Source of the DNA: an uncultured Lachnospiraceae bacterium | Lineage (GTDB): Bacteria; Bacillota; Clostridia; Lachnospirales; Lachnospiraceae | Assembly: GCA_902774915.1 (NCBI GenBank) | Contig: CACYKH010000002.1 | Coordinates: forward strand, 1 to 64,000 | Reading direction: 5' to 3' | DNA length: 64,000 nucleotides | Shown here: in pieces, positions 8,798-17,865 of the stretch | Numbering within the stretch: the stretch's first letter is position 1 | Layout of the letters: each line of letters begins with the position of its first letter | Notes under the pieces: generated by a model | What the model was told of the DNA's origin: nothing | The model's database searches: none | What the model saw: only the letters and a program-made list of their open reading frames with translations | Program-made: the position numbers and the translations under genes

Positions 8798-9610
8798 TCA
8801 GATTTTTCTGATGGCTCCTAAACATTTCTTTAGTCTTGTATCAAACTGAGGATAAAAATCCTCGTTATAATCATATACATCCAGATAAAAATAACCTAAC
8901 ACAGTTTTTATTATCTCTTTAATCCTAAGCTCAGATTCTTCTGTATGAGAATCTATTTTATTCTTTCTGTACTCTTCAGCGCCCTGTTCTTCCCAAAGCT
9001 CTGAGTCTCCAACTATTCCGGCATATTCCTCAAGGCTCTTTTCATCCAGGTTTTTCAGGCGCTCATTTTCGTAGCCATTCATCTCCCGGATCTCACCGAC
9101 CTTCTTTTCTTCGAACTTTATAAACTTATGCCACTTATTTATAAATAAACTATTCTTTTCCAGATCTTCTTCTCCCAGCCAGTCTCTGACCTTAACAGGA
9201 GTTCTTGGATTTACTATGCACTCATTTACCTGAAGTACGTATTTGAAATCTCCATTTTCATAGAGCCTTCCCAGTGGAAACAGTCTGCATATACCAGGTC
9301 TACTGCTATGAATGCTGCATCTTCCATCAACCAGGAATTTACATCCCTCATCCATCTTAAGATGCGGAAGCACAATGCCATCTATCATGGACATTTCCAC
9401 AATGAAACTGACCAAAAGATCATCGAAGCTTTTTCCAGTTTCTTTGGATATGTTATAGACATCATAAGGAGTAAGGACTATAGAAGTTCCCATATCGGAT
9501 TCACAGCAATGACTACAACCTGCACAGCCGCCAGTTCCCACCAGAACTTCGTCATCAGGTCCATAAAATCTGCCGTCGTATATGTCCTTAATATCTTCGT
9601 ATCTAAGCAT
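8798..9610 (-). CDS. YkgJ-family cysteine-cluster protein
   Basis: Member of the YkgJ/UPF0153 family, annotated as putative zinc- or iron-chelating proteins; molecular role not established. 270 residues. The cysteine cluster is visible: GCAGCSHCCESD near 28-40, then CKFLVDGRCSIHSSRPGICRLFPLG near 105-130, which is the diagnostic pattern. The C-terminal half is acidic and helical with no recognised domain. Ribosome site AAGGGAG before the ATG. First gene of the mnmA-gltA run. Confidence 0.85.
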   Translation of the reverse strand: MLRYEDIKDIYDGRFYGPDDEVLVGTGGCAGCSHCCESDMGTSIVLTPYDVYNISKETGKSFDDLLVSFIVEMSMIDGIVLPHLKMDEGCKFLVDGRCSIHSSRPGICRLFPLGRLYENGDFKYVLQVNECIVNPRTPVKVRDWLGEEDLEKNSLFINKWHKFIKFEEKKVGEIREMNGYENERLKNLDEKSLEEYAGIVGDSELWEEQGAEEYRKNKIDSHTEESELRIKEIIKTVLGYFYLDVYDYNEDFYPQFDTRLKKCLGAIRKI

Positions 9611-9690
9611 TGAAAGACTCCCTTTAGCTAGTTAAAGCGCATACATAGTTATTGTATAAAAATATTAATGTGGACGCAAGAAAAATCCGC

Positions 9691-9731
9691 AAAAAAAGAG
9701 CAACTGCCACCTCAGAAGAGAAGGCAGTTGC
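9691..9731 (-). terminator. Rho-independent terminator after the purine genes
   Basis: Nine-base stem (9700-9708 pairing with 9723-9731, GGCAGTTGC type) followed on the minus strand by a run of seven T (9697-9691). Lies just past the AICAR formyltransferase stop and ends the two-gene purine transcript. Confidence 0.85.
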
Positions 9732-9748
9732 CACTTGAATGTTTTTTC

Positions 9749-10927
9749 TTAGTGGTGGAAAAGTCTGATGCCTGTGAAGCACATAACTATTCCATACTTA
9801 TTACATGTCTCGATAACATTGTCATCTCTGATAGAACCACCTGGCTGAGCAATATACTCAACACCACTTCTGTGAGCTCTTTCAACGTTATCTCCAAATG
9901 GGAAGAATGCATCTGAACCAACTGATACTCCAGTGTTCTTCTTCAGCCATTCTTTTCTCTCTTCTCTAGTGAATACAGCAGGCTTTTCTGTAAAGTACTT
10001 CTGCCACTCGCCTTCACCTATAACATCCTCATAATCATCGCTGATGTAAACATCGATAGTATTATCTCTGTCAGCTCTTCTGATATCAGCCTTGAAAGGC
10101 AGGTTGAGAACCTGAGGTGACTGACGAAGGAACCACTTATCTGCCTTGTCACCTGCAAGTCTTGTACAGTGAATACGTGACTGCTGTCCAGCACCGATAC
10201 CGATAGCTGCACCGTTCTTTACATAGCAAACTGAATTAGACTGTGTATATTTAAGTGTGATCATCGAAATAGCAAGATCAATCTTTGCTGACTCTGGAAG
10301 ATCCTTAGCATCTGTAACAATATTTGAGAAGAAGTTCTCGTCGATAACAAGTTCATTTCTTCCCTGCTCAAAAGTTACACCATAAACATCCTTTGTCTCT
10401 GATGGAGCTGGCTGGTAATCAGGATCGATCTGAATTACACAGTAGTTTCCATTCTTCTTTGACTTAAGTATCTCAAGTGCTTCATCTGTATATCCAGGAG
10501 CAACAATTCCGTCTGAAACCTCTCTCTTAACAAGCTTTGCTGTATCAGCATCACATGTATCTGAAAGTGAAATGAAATCTCCGAAGGATGACATTCTGTC
10601 AGCGCCTCTTGCTCTTGCATAAGCACATGCAAGTGGGCTAAGCTCGCCCATATCATCTACCCAGTAAATCTTCTTCTCAATATCAGTAAGTGGAAGACCA
10701 ACTGCAGCACCTGCTGGAGAAACATGCTTGAATGATGTTGCTGCAGGAAGGTTAGTTGCTTTCTTAAGCTCCTTTACAAGCTGATAACCATTGAAGGCAT
10801 CCAGAAGATTAATATATCCTGGCTTTCCGCAAAGTACTGTAAATGGAAGATCACTTCCGTCCTTCATGAAAACTCTTGAAGGTTTCTGATTTGGGTTACA
10901 TCCATACTTTAATTCTAACTCGTTCAT
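9749..10927 (-). CDS. purH: Stand-alone AICAR formyltransferase (PurH C-terminal domain type)
   Basis: Transfers a formyl group from 10-formyl-THF to AICAR, the penultimate step of IMP synthesis. 392 residues, corresponding to the AICARFT half of PurH without the IMP-cyclohydrolase domain. Diagnostic segments: KHVSPAGAAVG near 70, KYTQSNSVCYVKNG, GIGAGQQSRIHCTRLAG and SDAFFPFGDNVERAHRSG, then IAQPGGSIRDD and FTGIRLFHH at the very end. The missing cyclohydrolase is supplied by the adjacent gene 10 bases upstream. Ribosome site AAGGAG before the ATG. This split arrangement is known in some clostridia and archaea. Confidence 0.93.
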   Translation of the reverse strand: MNELELKYGCNPNQKPSRVFMKDGSDLPFTVLCGKPGYINLLDAFNGYQLVKELKKATNLPAATSFKHVSPAGAAVGLPLTDIEKKIYWVDDMGELSPLACAYARARGADRMSSFGDFISLSDTCDADTAKLVKREVSDGIVAPGYTDEALEILKSKKNGNYCVIQIDPDYQPAPSETKDVYGVTFEQGRNELVIDENFFSNIVTDAKDLPESAKIDLAISMITLKYTQSNSVCYVKNGAAIGIGAGQQSRIHCTRLAGDKADKWFLRQSPQVLNLPFKADIRRADRDNTIDVYISDDYEDVIGEGEWQKYFTEKPAVFTREERKEWLKKNTGVSVGSDAFFPFGDNVERAHRSGVEYIAQPGGSIRDDNVIETCNKYGIVMCFTGIRLFHH

Positions 10928-10937
10928 TTTCTTCTCC

Positions 10938-11651
10938 TTACTGATTCTTATTTACAATTCTAGTTTCTACTTTACCAGTTTCAACATCGATGAAACGTGT
11001 GAAGAGTGATACCTTGTTATCCTCATTCAGAGCGTTCCATACTGTATTAGTAAACTCATCAATATCATCAGTAGAGATTTCTACTGGTGTTGGCTCACCT
11101 TCGTAGCTTGGAAGTGGATTTCCATCTCCCATATATGTGTGGATGAAATGTCCTTCACCTGCCATAGGATTATCATAGCTAAATGTAAATCTCAGGCACT
11201 GATCTGGATTTCCGTTATTTGACTTAAGGATTGACATCTCGTATGTATAGCCATCCTCAATGTGAAGTACACCAGATATTCTAGGTGTATAGTTTGGAGC
11301 ATCTGGCTCAAACTCACGATTTCTGAGAGACTCTTCGAATGTATCTCCCTGATCCATGTTCTCATAAATTGTATCTGTCTGATCACCGTTTGTTACGATA
11401 GTATCAGTTCCTCTAACTCTTACAGGTGCGTAGATAATAAGACTTGGATCCTCCATCTTTGATGGATCAAAGGCCTCTGTTCTGATACCTTCGCCCTCTG
11501 TTACGAATACTCTGTTACGGCTGTTCTCTGAACGTCCCATAATAAAGTATGCAATTGCTGCTTTTCTTCCATCAGGTGTGCATCCAATAACAATTCCACG
11601 TCCTGGATAGCTAGTTGCGCCAATCTCGGCTGCCATGTTTACTCTTTCCAT
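10938..11651 (-). CDS. purO: IMP cyclohydrolase, PurO (archaeal) type
   Basis: Closes FAICAR to IMP, the last step of de novo purine synthesis. 237 residues, resembling the PurO family first described from archaea rather than the PurH N-terminal domain. Recognisable: SYPGRGIVIGCTPDGRKAA near the start and YFIMGRSENSRNRVF. The start at 11651 is favoured by AGGAGG five bases before it, over an internal Met five codons later. First gene after the ZTP riboswitch, with purH immediately downstream, so the two halves of the classical bifunctional enzyme are made from one regulated transcript. Confidence 0.88.
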   Translation of the reverse strand: MERVNMAAEIGATSYPGRGIVIGCTPDGRKAAIAYFIMGRSENSRNRVFVTEGEGIRTEAFDPSKMEDPSLIIYAPVRVRGTDTIVTNGDQTDTIYENMDQGDTFEESLRNREFEPDAPNYTPRISGVLHIEDGYTYEMSILKSNNGNPDQCLRFTFSYDNPMAGEGHFIHTYMGDGNPLPSYEGEPTPVEISTDDIDEFTNTVWNALNEDNKVSLFTRFIDVETGKVETRIVNKNQ

Positions 11652-11670
11652 TTCATCCTCCTATTATTCT

Positions 11671-11712
11671 TAAAAAATACAAAAGCCGTCTGGGCTTTTT
11701 TACCCAGACGGC
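11671..11712 (-). terminator. Riboswitch-controlled terminator before purO
   Basis: Perfect ten-base stem (11703-11712 with 11685-11694; sequence GCCGTCTGGG and its complement) followed on the minus strand by TTTTGTATTTTTT. Its 5' arm is the same GCCGTCTGGG segment that the ZTP aptamer needs for its pseudoknot, so ligand binding and termination are mutually exclusive. Located only ~20 bases before the purO ribosome site. Confidence 0.9.
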
Positions 11713-11778
11713 CGGTCATTCATAAAGCTCTCATGCTCCTCGTGGTAAACTCCACTCTAATCCGTCAGTCACATGAGC
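11685..11778 (-). ncRNA. ZTP (pfl) riboswitch
   Basis: Senses ZTP/ZMP (AICAR nucleotides), the signal of 10-formyl-THF shortage. On the minus strand the order fits the pfl motif: CTCAT (11777-11773), GTGACTGACGG core, GTGG...CCAC hairpin (11755-11752 with 11745-11742), GGAGC, ATGAG closing P1 (11734-11730), a variable linker, then CCGTCTGGG (11711-11703). When ligand holds that last segment, the terminator cannot form and purO-purH are expressed. AICAR is the substrate of the downstream gene product, so the logic is direct. Identified by eye from the conserved segments. Confidence 0.88.
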
Positions 11779-11785
11779 TAAATAC

Positions 11786-11814
11786 AATATACATATCACT
11801 GATATCAAAGTCAA
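11786..11814 (-). promoter_or_regulatory. Promoter of the purO-purH transcript
   Basis: Near-consensus sigma-A promoter on the minus strand: TTGACT (11814-11809), 17-base spacer, TATATT (11791-11786). Predicted start of transcription is a few bases before the first riboswitch stem, so the leader is essentially all riboswitch. Confidence 0.8.
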
Positions 11815-11868
11815 GAGCATAAAATATCAAATTTCTGTCATTAATTCTTTCATAACAAAATAGTTATA

Positions 11869-14800
11869 TTAGTTTGGCACATAAGCTCCGTCACGGCCTA
11901 CCCAGTATCCGCCAATACTCTGACTTGTCAGGATATATCCACTGGAATTAAAGTAGTACCATTTTCCATCGATCTTATGCCATCCATTTACGGCATACCA
12001 ACCTGATGTATCTCCGTACCACCATCCCTTTGAATCATGTTGCCATGTAGCATGTGGCTGATATCTCCATACACCATCGTTATCGATCCAGTATCCGTCA
12101 ATCCACTCACTTGAAGCCATATATCCATCATAGCCAAAGTAATACCATTTGCCGTCTATCTTCTGCCACTGAGCCTTTGGATACCAACCTGATGTATCTT
12201 CAAACCATTTACCGGATGAATTCTTTTTCCATGATCCCTTTGGCTTGTAAGAAGTACCACCTTTAGCATCATACCACTGACCATCAACCCACTCGCTTGA
12301 GTAGCCCTTCTTGGAGCCACTTCCTGGAGTCTGTTTAGCCTTGATGCTAAACTTACCATTTATAAAAGTGATACTGTAATTTGGATTAGCACTACATGTT
12401 GCCTTGATATTATATGTTCCGGCTTTCTCTCCGGCATCACGAGTAACCTTAATGTTCTTAAGTGATTCTCCGTTTACCATACCGGTAATCTGATAACTAA
12501 ATGTTGGATCAGATTCTCCAACAGTCTTAGCAGCATCATTAACTTTAACAGTAACTGCCTTCGGAGTAATCTTAACCGTTGGATTCTTTACTTCGTAGAT
12601 ATAGTTTTTATCTGCTTCTAATAAGCTGATAAATTCATCACTTACTATTGTCAGTGAAGTATATGTACCAACATTCTTTACTGTGCCCGCAAATGCTTTT
12701 ACATCTGCGATTTCATCTTTATTTGCCTTATAATAATTAGCTAAATTATCATCGATAACACCAAAGCCTGTTACGGAAATCTTCACATCAGAAGCTTTAA
12801 CTTCTTTTCCATCATAGACCTTTGTAATATCTTTTCCTGCGATCGTGATCATAGCAGGACTAATAGTAACTGTTGAATCAACATGTCCTTTCCATACACC
12901 ATTTACAGCATCAGCTAATGGATAGTAAATAACGCTTCCGCCTTCTTCGTCACAGTAAATATAGTTCTCAAGGTATGTATTATTACCTGCTTGGGCAACA
13001 CCTGTTATCTTTACAGCTCTAGGCATTATATTATCGTCAGCATCAAACAGAACATTTTTGTTAGGATCAACCATCTTTGCTGTCAAACTGTTAAATGTTA
13101 TCTGATCATCATCAACACCTGTTACAACCTTGATTTCTGCACCTTCAACATTTGCTGTTCCGTCATACATTCTATCAACAGCTTTTGCAGAGATGTATGC
13201 GTCAGCATCTCTATTTGGTGAATCAACATTGTAAAGAATCTTTGGCTCAACTTTTGCACCAATACCGTCAACGTATCCGGCATCATCTACAAATACCAGT
13301 TCATAATTACTTGGTTTGAAGTTCGTTCCTTCTGCCGCTTCTAGAACCGCATTATCAATCTGATCATCAGTCATTCTGACTTTACGATATTCAGAAACGC
13401 TAAGCCCTAATGCGACATTTGAATCTTCTTTTTCTAGATCAGCTGTAAAGGAAATATTAAACTTCTCTGTGAATCCTGCATTTCCGCCAACAGCAGGAAC
13501 TGTTACGCCATCAATAGCCATCTTGTCAAAGCTTACAGTTGTATTTCCGTCATATGACTTCTCAGCAAAAAGCCCCTTAACCTCCAATGGAGCAGGTTCT
13601 ATTACAAATAACACATTATGAATAGATGTATATGGTATTGTCTTTGCATCATCCACATAACCATACTCTTCACCATTATATGTTATCTTATAAGTCATAT
13701 CATATCCTGATACGTTACCATCAGAATCTATTACTACATCCTTGAATGTAGGCATTTCAGCATAATAGTTCTCACCATCAGCTGAATATGTAATAGTAAA
13801 GAGATTACTAAACTGTGTAGGATCAAAATCATCAAGAAGATCCGGTGACTGTTCCTGGCCATTATATACCTTAGATGGAACATCCGACATTGGAAGTATT
13901 GACCATGTAGCCTTTATTGTACCCGAATAGTTATTCACGCCTTCAATTTCAACATCGTACGCACCTATTTCTGTTGCATACTCAACACCTGTTATACGAT
14001 AGTCTGGATTATTCTGAGCACCTGCTGTTCCTTCTTTTCCATACTTGAAATAGTCAACACCTGCTATTATATCTTCAAGAGTAACTACAGGCTTATACTC
14101 TTCTCCTGTGAATTTGTATTCAAATATATTTGAATCGTACAGACCATCTTTTCCGTCAAATCTCAGCACAACATTCTCGTCATCAAGAGGCTTTGGTTCA
14201 ACAGTAAGTATTCCTGGCTCACTAAATTCAATATTGTAATTACTATTTGAAACGGCTCCAACAATTATATCGTATACTCCGGCATCCAGTTTTCTAAGAT
14301 CCGAACTATAAGCCACACCGTCTCTAGAATATGCAAGAGAAATAGCCAATGCATCTATATCTTCAGCCAGAACACCTTCGTCTTCTGCAACGCCTGCATC
14401 ACCAGCTTTTTCAATAGCAATACTAATCTCTGGCATTTCATCTGAGTATACCTTTGTATAATCACCAACACTGATATTCGCATTTCTCTTCAGGATTTCA
14501 AAGATCACGCTATTTTCAGTGAAGTTATAATTAGTAAATGTTTTATTAAGGTCATCAAGATTAAAGTGTACCTGATGTTTTCCAGCTTCCTGTCCACCTT
14601 CACGTGATATCTTTACTGAACTAAGGATAGTATCCTTGTCGTCGTCATCAATAAGCTGATCTGCAAAATCCTGATATGTCAGTTCAGGATCAGTTGTTGG
14701 ATCATTATCATACACCTTTGATCCCGGATCATCAGCCTCAAGCTGCACATCCACCTTTGTGATCTTAGGCTGAACATAACCATATAAATCTTCATATCCA

Positions 14801-17661
14801 TGAATCTGGATTTTATAGAAAACTACATATGGAATAGTGTTATAATTCTCATCTACATTAACATTTTTGATAGTAGGAATATAATCTACTATTTGAATAG
14901 GATCTGTATATGGATCCAGCAGTTCCATTCCTGCCCATACAGTAGCAAGTTTTTCATTGTCATAAGTTATTCCTTCCTCAAATTTGTATGTAGGAAGTAA
15001 TGCATAACTATATGATATTTCTTCATGTTTATATTTTTCTGGATTTTCAACGCTTAATCTAAGTGCATTATGCTCTTCTCCATCATAAACACCACTATAT
15101 GCTTTAGCAACCGCTTCAAATGTTCCTTTTATAATGCTCCATTTATCAAAAATGTGGCCCTGATAATTATTATCACCTCTGAAGCTGATTATAAACGGAG
15201 TTGTAGTTGGTTCTTTATATGTTGTTTCCCCGTCGAATCTATAATCTTTATCTGCGGTAAGTTTATATACATCATTAGCAACTGATGTTGGGTTATTAGC
15301 ATCAAAACTTACACTGATCGCATTACCTTCATCATCTACTTTTCGGTCTGTGTAATAAACGATAAACTGAGGCTCTGTTGCCTCGCCATCATATACAAAT
15401 TCAAAACCATTTTCAGCAGTCTTGTCTGATGCACCAACAGCAACTACAAGAATATCATCATCATCAAGCTGTTTTCTTGTAATCTCAAATGTCACATCTG
15501 TGTCAGCCATCAAAATATCATAATTTGTATTCTCTGCTTTAAGTGTACCAAGTGTAAATGTACACTTTCCTACAGCTTCACCACTCGCACGACCAAGAGC
15601 ACCGTTTTTGAACATTTCGCCTGCTGCATCAAGATCTACAGTCGGTATAGTAAGTGATGAGCCTTCCTCAATAAGACTTGCATCAACACGGCTTGCATCA
15701 ACCGCTACTGTATACTTCAGAACACCATCATCCTGACCATATACCTTTTTCTGATTAGCAGTTGGAGTTACTATCACAGGTATCTTTTTGATTATCCATG
15801 TTTTTGTAACATTACCTTTATAGTTTCCTTTTCCGGTTATATTGATAGTAAACTGTCCAGCATTTGTTGAGAACCTTGTTGAATTTTCATCTACTTCATA
15901 ATCAGTATCAAATACAAGATCTTTGATATTATTAGCACTTATAGCACACTGAACAACAGGTGTTTTTGCTGTTGCATCATAGTAATATGCTGCTTTATTT
16001 AAATTAATATTTGCTACTGTTATCTCGAATGGCTCAATCTTCCAAGTGAGCGTTGCCGATCCGGAATAATTACCTTTTCCTGTAATTTTAATAGTATACT
16101 CACCAGCGTTAGTTTCACTTGTTGTAGAATCTTCGCTGACCGTATAATCTTTATCCTTAACAAGTGTCACCGGATCAGCATCAGCTGATGCCTTATACTG
16201 AACAACAGGTGTTTTTGCTGTTCCATCATATACTACCGTAGTAAAGTCAAGCTGAGTATTATCTTTGTCTAACACTATTGGACTGATAGTCCAATTCTTT
16301 GTAACTTCTCCGGAATAATGATTAATTCCTTCAAATACTATACTATAAGCTTCACTAGAAACATCTTTTGCACTTGTTGTAGAGCCTGTCTTTACTTCGT
16401 AATCTGTGTCAGCTACAAGCAATACTGCATCAGTATCAGTATCTTTCTTATACTTAATCACTGGAGTTTTTGCGGTTCCATCATACTGATAAGATTCCTC
16501 TACGATAATTGTATTATCAAAGGTTAATGCAATTGGATCTATTTTCCAATTCAGCGAAACAGTTCCTGCATAGTTATTAGCTCCGGTTACTTCTATACTA
16601 TACTTGCCCACTTCATCTTCTGTTGTGGTTGAACTATCACTAACTGTATAGTCTTTATCTGCTCCAAGTTCAAGGTCTACTGTTTTTGTTTCAGACAATT
16701 TAACCTGTACAACTGGGCTTTTATTTGTACCGTCCCAAACATAAGATGTATCACTAAGCTTTAAATTATCACTTGTAAGAGTCTTAGGTGTGATCTCCCA
16801 TGTAAGACCAGCTGATCCAGAATAGTTTCCTATTCCTGTTATCGAAATAGTATAATCAACACCAGCGTCAGTTGCGCTTGTTTTTGAATCAGTGCTGACA
16901 GTATAATCCTCTCCTTCTACAAGGTCTACAGCCGTATAACCTTCAGCATCAGTACTAGGCTTTTTATACTGAACTATAGGAGTTTTTTCGTCTCCATCAA
17001 ATGGAATCGAAATAAAACTAAGTTTAGTGTTACTATCTGATAACACCACTGGAGTGATTTTCCAAGTAAATGTAGCTTCACCCCTGTAATTACCTTGTCC
17101 TCTTATTGTAAAACTATATTCTTCACCAGCGGCATTCGCCTTTGTTGCACTACTATCACCTGAAAAAACTGTATAATCTACTCCTTCTTCAAGTACTACC
17201 AAGTCAGACTCTTCTGAGGCTTTATACTGAACAACAGGTGCTTTAGCTGTTCCATCAAATTCAAAAGAAATATCTTTAAGAGATATTTTTGTATCAACAA
17301 AGAAATTGTTTAATGGCACAACTACAAAATCCTTATATTGATCAGCAAGCGAAGCCTTTATAGCTACTACTTTATAATCATCTGTAGTTGTATACGATGT
17401 ATCAACCACTGTTCCTGTTTGGTCGTTATCACCAAAATAGATTCTGAATGAATCAACATTCGCTTTTATTATTGCGCCTTTATTGATGACATCTCCCTCT
17501 TGAATATCAGTGTCATTAATCTCCTCCCCGGATGCATAATCCTTCGCTTCAACAGTCCGCGCTCCAGGGATTCCGCCGAAGTTGAACGTGGCAACTACCA
17601 TCGCTGCCGCCAGAATCCAACTAATGACTCGGCGAAGTTTTCGTGTTCCTTTCTTTTCCAT
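11869..17661 (-). CDS. Large secreted repeat protein with MBG/YDG-like and cell-wall-binding repeats
   Basis: 1930-residue exported protein. Residues 1-39 form a signal peptide (basic KKGTRKLRR, hydrophobic core, possible cleavage after VEA). From about 125 to 640 there are six ~86-residue repeats, each with a YDGTAKTPVVQYK-type start, a DYTV strand and a GKGNYSGSATLTWKI end. After that come several YDG/MBG-like immunoglobulin-fold modules (KVYDND, KSYDGNT, DRMYDGT, KVYDGKE, and an MBG-type DPTFSYQITG near 1740). The last ~150 residues are aromatic-rich choline-binding-type repeats (WKKNSSGKWFEDTSGW, KIDGKWYYF) that would hold it on the wall non-covalently. No LPXTG. Function is probably adhesive or structural, but no ligand is evident. 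It shares its C-terminal repeat type with the neighbouring muramidase. Confidence 0.85.
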   Translation of the reverse strand: MEKKGTRKLRRVISWILAAAMVVATFNFGGIPGARTVEAKDYASGEEINDTDIQEGDVINKGAIIKANVDSFRIYFGDNDQTGTVVDTSYTTTDDYKVVAIKASLADQYKDFVVVPLNNFFVDTKISLKDISFEFDGTAKAPVVQYKASEESDLVVLEEGVDYTVFSGDSSATKANAAGEEYSFTIRGQGNYRGEATFTWKITPVVLSDSNTKLSFISIPFDGDEKTPIVQYKKPSTDAEGYTAVDLVEGEDYTVSTDSKTSATDAGVDYTISITGIGNYSGSAGLTWEITPKTLTSDNLKLSDTSYVWDGTNKSPVVQVKLSETKTVDLELGADKDYTVSDSSTTTEDEVGKYSIEVTGANNYAGTVSLNWKIDPIALTFDNTIIVEESYQYDGTAKTPVIKYKKDTDTDAVLLVADTDYEVKTGSTTSAKDVSSEAYSIVFEGINHYSGEVTKNWTISPIVLDKDNTQLDFTTVVYDGTAKTPVVQYKASADADPVTLVKDKDYTVSEDSTTSETNAGEYTIKITGKGNYSGSATLTWKIEPFEITVANINLNKAAYYYDATAKTPVVQCAISANNIKDLVFDTDYEVDENSTRFSTNAGQFTINITGKGNYKGNVTKTWIIKKIPVIVTPTANQKKVYGQDDGVLKYTVAVDASRVDASLIEEGSSLTIPTVDLDAAGEMFKNGALGRASGEAVGKCTFTLGTLKAENTNYDILMADTDVTFEITRKQLDDDDILVVAVGASDKTAENGFEFVYDGEATEPQFIVYYTDRKVDDEGNAISVSFDANNPTSVANDVYKLTADKDYRFDGETTYKEPTTTPFIISFRGDNNYQGHIFDKWSIIKGTFEAVAKAYSGVYDGEEHNALRLSVENPEKYKHEEISYSYALLPTYKFEEGITYDNEKLATVWAGMELLDPYTDPIQIVDYIPTIKNVNVDENYNTIPYVVFYKIQIHGYEDLYGYVQPKITKVDVQLEADDPGSKVYDNDPTTDPELTYQDFADQLIDDDDKDTILSSVKISREGGQEAGKHQVHFNLDDLNKTFTNYNFTENSVIFEILKRNANISVGDYTKVYSDEMPEISIAIEKAGDAGVAEDEGVLAEDIDALAISLAYSRDGVAYSSDLRKLDAGVYDIIVGAVSNSNYNIEFSEPGILTVEPKPLDDENVVLRFDGKDGLYDSNIFEYKFTGEEYKPVVTLEDIIAGVDYFKYGKEGTAGAQNNPDYRITGVEYATEIGAYDVEIEGVNNYSGTIKATWSILPMSDVPSKVYNGQEQSPDLLDDFDPTQFSNLFTITYSADGENYYAEMPTFKDVVIDSDGNVSGYDMTYKITYNGEEYGYVDDAKTIPYTSIHNVLFVIEPAPLEVKGLFAEKSYDGNTTVSFDKMAIDGVTVPAVGGNAGFTEKFNISFTADLEKEDSNVALGLSVSEYRKVRMTDDQIDNAVLEAAEGTNFKPSNYELVFVDDAGYVDGIGAKVEPKILYNVDSPNRDADAYISAKAVDRMYDGTANVEGAEIKVVTGVDDDQITFNSLTAKMVDPNKNVLFDADDNIMPRAVKITGVAQAGNNTYLENYIYCDEEGGSVIYYPLADAVNGVWKGHVDSTVTISPAMITIAGKDITKVYDGKEVKASDVKISVTGFGVIDDNLANYYKANKDEIADVKAFAGTVKNVGTYTSLTIVSDEFISLLEADKNYIYEVKNPTVKITPKAVTVKVNDAAKTVGESDPTFSYQITGMVNGESLKNIKVTRDAGEKAGTYNIKATCSANPNYSITFINGKFSIKAKQTPGSGSKKGYSSEWVDGQWYDAKGGTSYKPKGSWKKNSSGKWFEDTSGWYPKAQWQKIDGKWYYFGYDGYMASSEWIDGYWIDNDGVWRYQPHATWQHDSKGWWYGDTSGWYAVNGWHKIDGKWYYFNSSGYILTSQSIGGYWVGRDGAYVPN

Positions 17662-17681
17662 ACTTTCACTCCTCTCTCATC

Positions 17682-17738
17682 ATTTTCGGGAATTACACCA
17701 TTTAAATAGCCACTAAAAATTGATAAATACCCGAAAAT
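17682..17738 (-). repeat. Inverted repeat in the leader of the surface-protein gene
   Basis: Nine-base arms ATTTTCGGG (17682-17690) and CCCGAAAAT (17730-17738) separated by 39 bases, lying between the predicted promoter and the ribosome site. It could form a weak mRNA stem or be a pair of protein-binding half-sites. Confidence 0.5.
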
Positions 17739-17755
17739 ATAAAAACAACAACACA

Positions 17756-17784
17756 AATATATAATATAAATGACAAAAAATCAA
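17756..17784 (-). promoter_or_regulatory. Promoter of the large surface-protein gene
   Basis: Minus-strand TTGATT (17784-17779), 17-base spacer, TATATT (17761-17756), about 90 bases before the ATG. The region is extremely AT-rich, so chance matches are easier than usual. Confidence 0.55.
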
Positions 17785-17809
17785 TACTTTATAAAAACGC
17801 AAAATAATA

Positions 17810-17847
17810 AAAAAACCTTTACCCACTTTTGTGAGTAAAGGTTTTTT
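17810..17847 (-). terminator. Terminator after the GH25 muramidase gene
   Basis: Seventeen-base arms (17810-17826 with 17831-17847, one C/A mismatch) round a TTTT loop; the A and T runs at the outer ends make it usable in both directions. Centre CCTTTAC/GTAAAGG. Eighteen bases past the muramidase stop. Confidence 0.85.
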
Positions 17848-17865
17848 ATGATCATATGAAACTAA

